Source of the DNA: Streptomyces sp. CC208A
GTDB lineage: Bacteria > Actinomycetota > Actinomycetes > Streptomycetales > Streptomycetaceae
DNA: 64,000 bases
NCBI RefSeq assembly: GCF_030010625.1
Contig: NZ_JASCXN010000036.1
Coordinates: 1 to 64,000 of the forward strand
Reading direction: 5' to 3'
The position numbers and the translations under genes are program-made. Under the pieces are notes generated by a model. The model was not told where the DNA came from. It was given only the letters and a program-made list of their open reading frames with translations, and made no database searches. Shown in pieces: positions 25,744 through 34,147 of the stretch. Each line of letters starts with the position of its first letter. Position 1 is the stretch's first letter.

Positions 25744-27030
25744 ATGCCCCACCTCCTCTCCCGCGTTCTGCCCCGCCGAGCAGCGCGCGCGGCGAAGTCC
25801 TCCCGCGAGCGCACCTGGAAGCACCTGCCGCCGTTGCTGCGCCTGCTCATCCTGACCCAACTGGCCTTCAACGTCGGATTCTTCGCCGTGCTGCCGTTCC
25901 TCGCCGAGCACCTGGGCACCGCCATCGGCATGGCGGGCTGGACGGTCGGCCTCGTCCTCGGCCTGCGCACCTTCAGCCAGCAGGGCCTGTTCGTGGTCGG
26001 CGGATGGCTCGTGGACCGCTACGGCGTCCGCCCGCTCGTCCTGACCGGCTGCGGTCTGCGGATCGCCGGGTTCGGCTGGCTCGGATTCGCCGAGGCGACC
26101 TGGTCCGTGATCGGCGCGGTGCTGCTGATCGGCTTCGCCGCCGCCCTGTTCTCCCCCGCGGTGGAGTCCGAGGCGGCCCGGCAGGCCGTCCTCTGGGAGG
26201 AGGCGGGCCACGGCTCGCGTACTCGGGTGCTGGCACTGTTCAGCGCGGCCGGGCAGGCGGGCGCCTTCGTCGGTCCGCTCCTCGGCGGCCTGCTGCTGGC
26301 GGTGGACTTCCGCACCGCGTGCCTCGCCGGTGCCGCGGTCTTCGTCCTCGTCCTCGCCGGCCACGCGCGGCTGATGCCGCAGCACATCCCCGGAAGGGTC
26401 CGCACCCGGGAAGGGGGCGGTGCCCGCCTGGTGCTGCGCAACCGCCGCTTCCTCGCCCTGTGCTGCGCGTACGGCGCCTACCTGCTCGCCTACAACCAGC
26501 TCTACCTCGCCCTTCCGGACGAGGTGGAGCGGGCCACCGGTTCCCAGACGCCCCTGTCGTGGCTGTTCGCCCTGTCGTCGCTGCTCGTCGTGTGCGCCCA
26601 GCTCCCGGTGACCCGCTGGGCGGGTGACCGACTGGACCTGCGCCGCTCCATGGCCGCCGGACTGCTGCTGATCGCCGGGGGATTCACGGTCGTGGCCGCC
26701 GCGCTTCCGGCGGACCGGACGGGCCTCGTCGGACTGCTGCCCGCCGCGGGGTACGTCGTCCTGCTCACCCTCGGTCAGATGCTGGTCGTGCCCGCCGCCC
26801 GCGCCTGGGTGCCCGACCTCGCCGAGGACGGCCGGCTCGGCCTCTACACCGGGGCACTGTCGTCCGTATCCGGCCTCATCGTCCTCGTCGGCAGCTCGGC
26901 CACCGGTGCCCTCCTCGACCTGGGGCTCCCGCCCGCCGTCCCCTGGCTGGCCCTCGCCGCCGTTCCCGCACTCGCGGTGGCGCTGATACCGCCTCCCACC
27001 GACGCGGTGCGCGCCGCGCGGCAGCCGTGA
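25744..27030 (+). CDS. MFS exporter, probably for a metal chelator
   Basis: The product is 428 aa with 12 predicted helices. MFS motifs are WLVDRYGVRPLVLTG after TM2 and a matching RWAGDRLDLRRSMAAG in the second half. It starts 10 bp after the permease gene and so shares the Zur-type promoter. A binding protein, a permease and an MFS exporter under one operator resemble metallophore loci in which the MFS protein secretes the free chelator and the ABC system recovers the loaded form. This role is inferred from context. Confidence 0.8.
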   Translation: MPHLLSRVLPRRAARAAKSSRERTWKHLPPLLRLLILTQLAFNVGFFAVLPFLAEHLGTAIGMAGWTVGLVLGLRTFSQQGLFVVGGWLVDRYGVRPLVLTGCGLRIAGFGWLGFAEATWSVIGAVLLIGFAAALFSPAVESEAARQAVLWEEAGHGSRTRVLALFSAAGQAGAFVGPLLGGLLLAVDFRTACLAGAAVFVLVLAGHARLMPQHIPGRVRTREGGGARLVLRNRRFLALCCAYGAYLLAYNQLYLALPDEVERATGSQTPLSWLFALSSLLVVCAQLPVTRWAGDRLDLRRSMAAGLLLIAGGFTVVAAALPADRTGLVGLLPAAGYVVLLTLGQMLVVPAARAWVPDLAEDGRLGLYTGALSSVSGLIVLVGSSATGALLDLGLPPAVPWLALAAVPALAVALIPPPTDAVRAARQP

Positions 27031-27088
27031 ACGGCCCTCTGGCTGCCGCGACTCCCCGCCACAGAGGTGCTTTTGCCGCGCCTGCCGG

Positions 27089-27652
27089 TCAGCCGCTGTG
27101 CTTGAAGCCCTTGCCGGTGCGGTCCAGCGGGTCGGCGGGCAGGGAGAGGAAGCGGGCGCGCAACGCGTCCCACGCGTGGAGCCGGGTGAAGTCGGGGGTG
27201 TCGAGGATCTCCTGGCGGTCGGTGAGGAAGGGGTTGGGCAGCAGGACGGTCATCATCTGCTCGTCGCGGCCGTTGAACAGGCGGATGCCCCAGCTCACCG
27301 GGGAGCCGTCGGAGCCGATGCTGCGGTAGAGCTCGGCGCGGGCGCAGCGGCGGATGCGGCCGAGTTCGGGGCCGGAGGCGGTGTGCTCGCCGATGCACAG
27401 GTGGAAGTGCCACGCGCCGAAGTCGATGGTGGCGTACCCGTCGTTCATGGTGATGGCGGTGGGGGCGTTCGGGGCGCCGACCTCCCAGGCGGCGCCTTCG
27501 ATGATGGGCCCGAAGTGGATGTGCTCCCAGTGGTCGGTGAAGACGGTGGTGACGAGGTCGAGGAGGGTGGCCTCGTCGACCGGGAGGGGCCAGACGTGCT
27601 GGGTGCCGCCGCCGGGGGTCTCGACGACGGTGGGCTCGGTGGTGGCGGTCAT
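27089..27652 (-). CDS. Conserved protein of unknown function in B12-controlled operon
   Basis: This 187-aa soluble protein starts at ATG 27652, overlapping the FhuF-like stop by 4 bp, and is the last gene of a riboswitch-led transport operon. Conserved-looking features are TVFTDHWEHIHFGPIIEGAAWE, AWHFHLCIGEH (two His and a Cys close together), RRCARAELYRSIG and SWGIRLFNGRDEQMMTVLLPNP. The HFHLCIGEH cluster could bind a metal. I do not know a function; the operon suggests a step after chelate or corrinoid import. Confidence 0.72.
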   Translation of the reverse strand: MTATTEPTVVETPGGGTQHVWPLPVDEATLLDLVTTVFTDHWEHIHFGPIIEGAAWEVGAPNAPTAITMNDGYATIDFGAWHFHLCIGEHTASGPELGRIRRCARAELYRSIGSDGSPVSWGIRLFNGRDEQMMTVLLPNPFLTDRQEILDTPDFTRLHAWDALRARFLSLPADPLDRTGKGFKHSG

Positions 27653-28371
27653 GAGGTCTTCTCCTTGGGGTTGAGGACGCAGTCGCCGCAGGTGCCCGCG
27701 CCCGGCACGCGGTAGTACAGGCAGCAGCTGCGGCGGTGGAAGGCGAGCGGTCCTGGAGGAGCGGCGCGGTACGTGCCGGTGCCCGCCAGCGGCGGCCGGT
27801 CCAGCAGCGCGCGGACGAGGGGTACGACGGGGAGGAAGAAGGGGGACGGCGCCCTGGTCAGCAGGACGCGGTGGGCTCCGATCAGCGCCGAGGCGGCGTT
27901 GCCGCGCAGGGTGTGCGGGGATACGCCCGTCACGTGCCGTACGGCGTCGGCCCAGGGGGCCAGGTTCTGGGCGGTGACGGTGTGGTGCAGGGCGGGGAGC
28001 GGTTCCTGGTCGACCTCGCTCAGGTCGGGGAGCCACAGGTCGAGGGGGCCGGAGGTGGGCAGGCGCCACCACAGCCGGGCGGGCGCCAGGTCGGGGACGC
28101 GGCCGGTGAGCGTGGCGCAGGCCAGGGCGATCGACCAGAGCCGGGAGGCGGTGCCCAGGTGCAGGGTGGACGCGGCCACCCTGGGCTGGTCGGCGCCCAG
28201 TCGCCCGGCGACGGTCCGTACGCACTCCTCCAACGCGCCCGGGTCGGTGTACAGGTCGGTCAGCGGCCGGAAGCCCCTGGCATCGGGGCGATGGCCGGTG
28301 GTCAGTGCGAAGTAGGGACCGATCGTGGAGATCCGCGCCAGGACGTCGGGGGTGAGGGGCGTGGTCACCAC
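27649..28371 (-). CDS. FhuF-type [2Fe-2S] reductase-like protein
   Basis: The product is about 240 aa with no signal peptide. The C-terminus carries SCCLYYRVPGAGTCGDCVL, the C-C-x10-C-x2-C pattern of FhuF-type siderophore reductases, which hold a [2Fe-2S] cluster and reduce imported ferric chelates in the cytoplasm. The N-terminal 200 residues fit the helical FhuF fold. GTG at 28371 or 28368 overlaps the ATPase stop. In a B12-repressed operon the natural substrate would be an imported Co(III) or Fe(III) complex. Confidence 0.82.
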   Translation of the reverse strand: MVTTPLTPDVLARISTIGPYFALTTGHRPDARGFRPLTDLYTDPGALEECVRTVAGRLGADQPRVAASTLHLGTASRLWSIALACATLTGRVPDLAPARLWWRLPTSGPLDLWLPDLSEVDQEPLPALHHTVTAQNLAPWADAVRHVTGVSPHTLRGNAASALIGAHRVLLTRAPSPFFLPVVPLVRALLDRPPLAGTGTYRAAPPGPLAFHRRSCCLYYRVPGAGTCGDCVLNPKEKTS

Positions 28372-29435
28372 GTCCGTACCGTCCGTGTGAGCTCGTGGAA
28401 GCCTCGGACGGGGACGGTCCGTCCGTCCGTTCCGGTGAGGGTGAGCCGGTCCGCGCCGTCCCAGCTCACCTTCCCGCCGACGTGTGGGTCACCTTGATCC
28501 GCGACGGCCAGTCCTTCCCGGGCGAGGGCGCGTTCGAGGAGTGGGAGCACGTCGGCCGGCGCGTCCACCGCGACGGTGGCGCGTGCGGTGCGGCGCAGGC
28601 CGAAGGTCCCGGATGCCGGGTCGAAGGCGAGGTGGTCGGCGTCGAAGGCGGCGGCGACGGTGCCGCTGCGGATCAGGTCCTCGGGTGCTCCGGCGTGGAC
28701 GCGGGAGTCGCGGTCGACGAGCCAGACCGCGTCGGCCACCCGCAGGGCCAGCTCCAGATCGTGCGTACTGACCACCACGGTCAGGCCCTTGTCCCGGGCG
28801 AGGTCGCGCAGCAGCACGGTGAGCGCCACGCGTGAGGGGACATCGAGGAAGGCGGTGGGCTCGTCGAGGAGGACGACCTCGGGTTCCTGGGCGAGGGCTC
28901 GGGCGGTCAGGACGCGCTGGCGTTCGCCGTCGGAGAGCTCGGCGGCCGGCCGGTCTGCCAGGTGTCCCGCGCCGACCGCCTTCAACGACCACTCGATGGC
29001 GGCGTGATCGGCCGCGCTGAGGCGGCCGGTGAATCCGGTGTGCGGGTGGCGGCCGAGCCCGGCCAGTTCCCGCACGGACAGCAGCCCGGGGTCCACCCGG
29101 TCGGTCAGGACCACCGCCAGTCGCCGGGCGAGCGCAGTCGGCGACGTCCGTGCGAGATCGGCGCCGCCGATCCGGATCCGTCCGTCGAGCGGCGGAAGGA
29201 GCCCGCACAGGGTCCGCAGCAGCGTGGACTTGCCCGCGCCGTTGGGGCCGAGCAGGACGGTCAGTTCGCCGGCCCGTGCTTCGAGGTCGAGCCCCGCGAG
29301 CACGGCCCGCCCTGCTCCACGCCCGCGGGGGGACCGGGTACGGTAGCCGACGGCGAGTCCCTGCGTGACCAGGCCGCTGAAGCGGCCCGCCCCGCCGGTC
29401 GTGTCCGCGCGGGGTTCGGTCATGGTGTCGGTCAC
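28365..29435 (-). CDS. FecE/BtuD-type ABC transporter ATPase
   Basis: GTG at 29435 overlaps the permease stop (GTGA) and gives 356 aa. Walker A is GPNGAGKST, the signature is LSDGERQR, Walker B is VVLLDEP and the switch His is in VSTHD. It is about 90 residues longer than usual: after residue 265 an extra domain (ATVAVDAPADVLPLLERALAR, ending in GFHELTRTVRTW) may bind a regulator. It is third in the operon binding protein - permease - ATPase - FhuF-like - unknown, behind the riboswitch at 31999-32145. Confidence 0.88.
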   Translation of the reverse strand: MTDTMTEPRADTTGGAGRFSGLVTQGLAVGYRTRSPRGRGAGRAVLAGLDLEARAGELTVLLGPNGAGKSTLLRTLCGLLPPLDGRIRIGGADLARTSPTALARRLAVVLTDRVDPGLLSVRELAGLGRHPHTGFTGRLSAADHAAIEWSLKAVGAGHLADRPAAELSDGERQRVLTARALAQEPEVVLLDEPTAFLDVPSRVALTVLLRDLARDKGLTVVVSTHDLELALRVADAVWLVDRDSRVHAGAPEDLIRSGTVAAAFDADHLAFDPASGTFGLRRTARATVAVDAPADVLPLLERALAREGLAVADQGDPHVGGKVSWDGADRLTLTGTDGRTVPVRGFHELTRTVRTW

Positions 29436-30526
29436 GAGGCCACTCCTTGTACGCCGCGACGGCTGCGGATCAGGAACGCGATGACGACGGGCGCGCCGAA
29501 CAGCGAGGTGATGGCGTTCAGCGGCAGCACGGCATCCGTGCCGGGCGGCTGGCTCAGCAGCGCGCACGCCAGCGCGAGGAACGCCCCGGCGAGCATCGAC
29601 GCGGGGATCAGCGCCCGGTGGTCCGAGGTCCCCAGGGCCACCCGCGTCAGATGGGGGACGGCCAGGCCCAGGAAGGCGACCGGGCCGCAGAACGCGGTGG
29701 CCGCGCCCGCCAGCAGCGAGGTGGCGAACAGGGCGAGATCGCGGCTGCGCCGCACGTTCAGGCCCATGGTGCGGGCGTAGTCCTCGCCGAGCAGCAGGGC
29801 GTTGAGGCGTTTGGCGGTCAGCAGCGCGACCAGCAGGCCCGCACCGACGACGGGCAGCATGACCTGGAGGTCCGGCCAGGTCGTGCCGCCGAAGCTGCCC
29901 AGGCTCCACACGACGAACTGCTGGGCGCGCTCGGGCCGGGCGTAGACGAGCATCACGCCGACCACCGCGGTGACCGCCGAGCCGATCATGACGCCGATGA
30001 CGAGCAGGGTGACGGCCGACCGCACCCATCGCGAGAGCAGCAGCACGAGGGCCAGGACGGCGGCGGCGCCGAGCGAGCCGGCGATGACGACGCCCACCCG
30101 CCCGAGGCCGGCCAGGTCTCCGGTGAAGCTGCCGGCGACCCCACCGGTGCCGACCACCACGGCGGCGACACCCATGCTGGCTCCCGAGCTCACCCCGAGG
30201 GAGAACGGGTCGGCGAGCGCGTTGCGGAACAGGGTCTGCATCTGTACGCCGGCCACCGCGAGCGCGGCGCCGACGGCGGTGGCGGTCAGCGCGCGCGGCA
30301 GCCGGACCTGTTCGACGATCACGGTCCACCGCGGGTCCTCGGCAGTGCCGCCGAACAACACCCGCACCACCTCGGCGACCGGCACGGGATGGGAGCCGGT
30401 GGCGATGGTGAGGACGAACAGCAGGGTGGACCCGGCCGCGAGGGCGAGGACGACGGCGAGGCGCCGCCGCACCGGCCGCGGGATGCCCGCGGCCGGTGCC
30501 GACACGGTTGTCTGATGTGTGGTCAC
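29432..30526 (-). CDS. FecCD-family ABC permease (B12 operon 1)
   Basis: GTG at 30526 overlaps the binding-protein stop by 4 bp and gives 364 aa with about ten helices. Family marks are RLPRALTATAVGAALAVAGVQMQTLFRNALADPFSLGVSSGAS, given here by position (about residues 70-112), and a late GLAVPHLTRVALG coupling segment. The family moves iron-siderophores, haem or corrinoids with a BtuF/FecB-type binding protein. Riboswitch control favours a corrinoid or cobalt chelate. Confidence 0.9.
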   Translation of the reverse strand: MTTHQTTVSAPAAGIPRPVRRRLAVVLALAAGSTLLFVLTIATGSHPVPVAEVVRVLFGGTAEDPRWTVIVEQVRLPRALTATAVGAALAVAGVQMQTLFRNALADPFSLGVSSGASMGVAAVVVGTGGVAGSFTGDLAGLGRVGVVIAGSLGAAAVLALVLLLSRWVRSAVTLLVIGVMIGSAVTAVVGVMLVYARPERAQQFVVWSLGSFGGTTWPDLQVMLPVVGAGLLVALLTAKRLNALLLGEDYARTMGLNVRRSRDLALFATSLLAGAATAFCGPVAFLGLAVPHLTRVALGTSDHRALIPASMLAGAFLALACALLSQPPGTDAVLPLNAITSLFGAPVVIAFLIRSRRGVQGVAS

Positions 30527-31758
30527 GCCTTGGGCACCAGCTGGTAGAAGGTGAAGGTGTGGCCCTTGGCCTGGTCCGGGTGCATCAGCGCGAACAGGTC
30601 GGCGAGGACCAGGTCCGGGCGCAGCACACCGCGCTCGAAGTAGTCGTTGCCGCCGCCGGGACCGAGCGCCTTCTGGTTCGTCCACACGGCGCCGCCGGAC
30701 ACGGCCTTCAGCTGCCCGTACCGGCTGTCGGCCTTGATCGCGTCGGCGGTGGACTTCCACTGCTGGTCCGCGATCCAGATCGGGGCCTGGCCACCCTTGG
30801 CGTACACGGCCTCGAAGTTGAGCTGCATGCCGCCGGTGCCCGCTTCACCGGCCCACGGGTAGGTGCCGCCCGCGTCCTTGATCAGCCGTGCGGCGTAGCT
30901 GCCGCCGGCGGGCATGTTCCACGTGCCCTGGTACATCGTGCCGGGCAGCACCTCGACGGGCTTGCCCGCCTCGGCCGCCCGCGCGCCCTTCTCCGCGACC
31001 TTCCGGTAGTCGCCCTCGATGATGTCGAACACCTCGCCCGCCCGCTTCTCCGCACCCGTGAGCGCGGCCATCGCCTTGACCCACTCGGCGCGCCCGAGCG
31101 GACTGGCCTCCAGCCACTCTGCGTTGGCGACCACGGCGACGCCCGCCTGACGCAGCTTCGGGTACTGGGGGTCGTCGGTGCCCTGGGTCATCAGCACGTC
31201 CGGCTTGGCGCCGATGACCGTCTCGGCGTTGAGGGTGCGGTCCTTGGCGTACTCGGTGACCTTGCCCGCCTTCACCCGCTCGATCACCTCGGCGGATGAG
31301 ATGGCCGTGGCACTGGCGACACCGGTCAGCACGTCCAGGGTGCCGGTCTCGGTCAGCAGCGGCAGGTGGGTGGTCGAAGCGGAGTACAGGCTCTTGACCG
31401 GAACCGTGACCTGCTGCGCGGACGCCAGCTCACCCGTCAGCTTCGGCTTCGGAGCGCCGCACTTGACCAGGACGTACGACTCGGGCTTCCCCTTGGGGAA
31501 GGGCTCCTTGACGGTGAGGACCTGGTAGCTCTTCTCGTACCGGAGCGTGAAGTTCTGGGCGTGCTTCACCGTCGACTTGACCGGGAAGTAGTCCTCGGCC
31601 GGGTCGAAGTCCTTGATGCACCCTTCACCCTCGGCCCGCGCCTTGGTGTCGGCGGTGGTGCCGGCGTCACCACCGCACGCGGTGAGCGTGAGGGCGACGG
31701 TGAGGAAGGCCGCCGCGGCTGCCTGACGGCGGCCGGGCATGACGGATCGTACGGACAA
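30523..31758 (-). CDS. FecB/BtuF-type binding lipoprotein (B12 operon 1)
   Basis: The TTG at 31758 sits 5 nt after AGGAG and gives 411 aa; ATG 31740 lacks a ribosome site. A lipobox is present (LTLTACGG). The mature protein has the class III binding-protein plan: YFPVKSTVKHAQNFTLRYEKSYQVLTV, then ETVIGAKPDVLMTQGTDDPQ and a long helix, then PIWIADQQWKSTADAI. It carries a short Cys (EGCIKDFD) early in the mature part. It is the first gene after a cobalamin riboswitch, so low B12 raises its expression. Confidence 0.87.
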   Translation of the reverse strand: MSVRSVMPGRRQAAAAAFLTVALTLTACGGDAGTTADTKARAEGEGCIKDFDPAEDYFPVKSTVKHAQNFTLRYEKSYQVLTVKEPFPKGKPESYVLVKCGAPKPKLTGELASAQQVTVPVKSLYSASTTHLPLLTETGTLDVLTGVASATAISSAEVIERVKAGKVTEYAKDRTLNAETVIGAKPDVLMTQGTDDPQYPKLRQAGVAVVANAEWLEASPLGRAEWVKAMAALTGAEKRAGEVFDIIEGDYRKVAEKGARAAEAGKPVEVLPGTMYQGTWNMPAGGSYAARLIKDAGGTYPWAGEAGTGGMQLNFEAVYAKGGQAPIWIADQQWKSTADAIKADSRYGQLKAVSGGAVWTNQKALGPGGGNDYFERGVLRPDLVLADLFALMHPDQAKGHTFTFYQLVPKA

Positions 31759-31998
31759 GGTGACTCCTGGTGGCGTGCGTGGGCAGCGCGTACCGGCATT
31801 CCGGTGCGCGGATGCGGTGTACGAGAAAGAACCCGCTGGGGTCGTCAGAACCTGAGGGAACGGGCCTGTGCGTGAAGCCGGGTAGGCCGGTTCGGCCGAA
31901 GCGCGGGCAGCAAGGGCAACACGGAGCTGCCACCGCACGAACGCAGGCACATGGGTGCCACCGCCTCTCCTGGGGAAATCCGCCCCGTACATCGAGGT

Positions 31999-32145
31999 GC
32001 GACGGCGTGAGTCTCCTGACTCGGGATCACAGCTTCTCCGGCCTTCCCACCCCCCGATGGGGCGGTGGCCATGGGTGGAGTCGCTCCCCCTACACAGTGG
32101 CGGTACCGTGCCGGAATCTCACCGGCTTCCTCGTTCCGCCGTCGC
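31999..32145 (-). promoter_or_regulatory. Cobalamin riboswitch a
   Basis: The minus strand reads GAGGAAGCCGGTGAGATTCC then CGGTACCGCCACTGTG, and later GGGAAGGCCGG and GAGTCAGGAGACTCAC. These are the conserved core and B12-box of the cobalamin riboswitch. The closing P1 stem is GCGACGG (31999-32005) with CCGTCGC (32139-32145). It leads the binding-protein operon starting at 31758. The 240 bp between contain no gene and would hold the expression platform. It also lies 60 bp past the end of the ATPase gene at 32205. Confidence 0.92.
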
Positions 32146-32204
32146 TTGACGGACGGAAGCATCGCAGAACACGTCGCCGTCACGCCAGACTTGCCCCTGT
32201 GCGT

Positions 32205-33035
32205 TCAGCCACAGGACGTGGAGGTACGGGCTGGTGGCTCGCCCGGTTCGGCCGCGGTCGGCTCCCCGGGGAGGAAGGTCACCTGCGGCGCGCCGGTGCG
32301 GGGATGAACGGTCACCTCGCTCGTCACGCCGTACACCTCGGACAGCAGCCGCGGGGTGAGGACCTCCACCGGTGGGCCCGAGGCGGTGACCCTGCCGTCC
32401 TTGAGGACGTAGAGGCGATCGCAGTAGTACGCGGCGAGGTTGAGGTCGTGCAGGGCGACCACGACCGTGGCGGGCAGCTTCCGCAGGGTGCCGAGGACGT
32501 CCAGCTGGTGGCGGATGTCCAGGTGGTTCGTCGGCTCGTCCAGGACGAGGAGGGACGGCTGCTGGGCGAGGGCGCGGGCGATGAGGACGCGTTGGCGTTC
32601 GCCGCCGGAGAGCCGGTCGAAGGGGCGGTGGGCCAGATCGGTGGCGTCCACCGCGTCCAGAGCCCGCCCGATCAGTTCGGCGTCCTCGGCGGTGTCCCCG
32701 TCGAGCAGCCGCTTGTGCGGGGTCCGGCCCATGGCGACGACCTCACGTACGGAGAGGTCGAAGTCGGCGCCGGACTCCTGCACCACGGCGGCCACGGTCC
32801 GGGCCAGTTGCCGTACGGGCAGCGACCAGGCGTCGGTGCCGTCGACCCGGACGTGACCGGTCGCGGGGCGCAGGACGCGGTAGACGGCGCGCAGCAGGCT
32901 GGACTTGCCGCTGCCGTTGGGGCCGACGAGGCCGATGACCTCGCCGGGGCGGGCGGTCAGGGACACGTCCGCGACCAGGCGGTGCGCACCGGCGGTGAGG
33001 GTGACTCCGTCGACGACGAGTTCGGTGGCGCTCAT
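32205..33035 (-). CDS. FecE/BtuD-type ABC transporter ATPase (B12 operon 2)
   Basis: ATG 33035 overlaps the permease stop by 4 bp and gives 276 aa. Walker A is GPNGSGKSS, the signature LSGGERQR, Walker B LLVLDEP and the switch His is in VALHD. The DEPTNHLDIRHQLD stretch is the usual iron-siderophore or B12 ATPase form, and the Zur-side ATPase at 61701 has the same. It ends operon 2 (binding protein, permease, ATPase). Confidence 0.9.
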   Translation of the reverse strand: MSATELVVDGVTLTAGAHRLVADVSLTARPGEVIGLVGPNGSGKSSLLRAVYRVLRPATGHVRVDGTDAWSLPVRQLARTVAAVVQESGADFDLSVREVVAMGRTPHKRLLDGDTAEDAELIGRALDAVDATDLAHRPFDRLSGGERQRVLIARALAQQPSLLVLDEPTNHLDIRHQLDVLGTLRKLPATVVVALHDLNLAAYYCDRLYVLKDGRVTASGPPVEVLTPRLLSEVYGVTSEVTVHPRTGAPQVTFLPGEPTAAEPGEPPARTSTSCG

Positions 33036-34147
33036 GCCCCTCCTCGGTCGGTGGTCCTTCGGGCGTTGCGGCGCATCAGCCACAGGAAGAACGGTCCGCC
33101 GCACAGGGCCGTGAGCACGCCGACGGGGATCTCCACGGGGGCGGCGACGACGCGTGCGGCGATGTCGGCCCAGATGAGGAAGACGGCGCCGCCGAGCGCG
33201 GCGGTCGGCAGAACGCGGCGGTGGTCGCCGCCGACAGCGAGGCGGACGACGTGCGGCAGCATCAGGCCGACGAAGCCGATCGGTCCGCACGCCGCGACCA
33301 GGATGCCGGTGACGAGCGAGAGCAGGACGAACATGCGGGCGCGGAAGCGGGCCACGTCCAGGCCCATCGTGGTGGCGGCCTCCTCACCGGCCAGCAGCAG
33401 ATTCAGGTTGCGCGCCTGCACCAGGAGGACGGCGATGCCCAGGAGCAGGGCGGCGCTGGGCAGCCACAGGGTGTCCCAGTTGACGCCACCGAGGCCGCCG
33501 AGGGTCCAGGCGAGGACCGCGCGGGCCTCGTTGCCCCGGTCGGTGGTGAGCAGCAGCAGGTCCAGTACGGCGGTGAGCACGGCGGCGATGGCCACGCCGG
33601 ACAGGACCAGCCGGGCCGAGGTGATCCTGCCGCCGGTGCGGGCCGTGGCGTAGACGAGCAGCAGCGCTCCGAGCGCGCCCGCGAACGCGGCGGCCGACAG
33701 CGACACCGGCCCGAACCAGGTCACCCCGAACACGATCACCACGACGGCGCCCAGCGACGCCCCGGAGGAGACTCCGAGCAGGTAGGGCTCGGCGAGCGGG
33801 TTGCGGATCAGGGCCTGCAGGGCGGTGCCCACCACCGCGAGACCGGCGCCGGCCACGGCCCCGAGCAGCACGCGGGGCGCGCGGACGTCCAGCACGATGG
33901 TCTCGCGCGCCCGCGACCAGTCCGGTTCCGCCCAGTCGGCGCCCAGCGCGTGGGTGACGATGCCCCACACCTGGCCGGGTGGCACCTGGACCGAGCCGAT
34001 CGCCAGGCCCGCCGTGGCGGACGCCACCAGCAGCACGGCCAGAATCACGAGGGTGACGGTGAGACCGGCAGGGCCGGCCCGCCCGTCCTCGTCTCCGCCC
34101 GGTCGCGCGGCCCGCCCGGGGGCGGCGTCGAGGACCGGGGCCGTCAA
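33032..34147 (-). CDS. FecCD-family ABC permease (B12 operon 2)
   Basis: TTG 34147 overlaps the binding-protein stop (TTGA) and gives 371 aa. It is a standard FecCD permease: VRAPRVLLGAVAGAGLAVVG, ALIRNPLAEPYLLGVSSGAS and GFVGLMLPHVVRLAVGGDHR. It is clearly a different lineage from the permease at 29432-30526 (GVQMQTLFRNAL there, GTALQALIRNPL here). The two B12-controlled importers are therefore not a simple recent duplication. Confidence 0.9.
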   Translation of the reverse strand: MTAPVLDAAPGRAARPGGDEDGRAGPAGLTVTLVILAVLLVASATAGLAIGSVQVPPGQVWGIVTHALGADWAEPDWSRARETIVLDVRAPRVLLGAVAGAGLAVVGTALQALIRNPLAEPYLLGVSSGASLGAVVVIVFGVTWFGPVSLSAAAFAGALGALLLVYATARTGGRITSARLVLSGVAIAAVLTAVLDLLLLTTDRGNEARAVLAWTLGGLGGVNWDTLWLPSAALLLGIAVLLVQARNLNLLLAGEEAATTMGLDVARFRARMFVLLSLVTGILVAACGPIGFVGLMLPHVVRLAVGGDHRRVLPTAALGGAVFLIWADIAARVVAAPVEIPVGVLTALCGGPFFLWLMRRNARRTTDRGGA

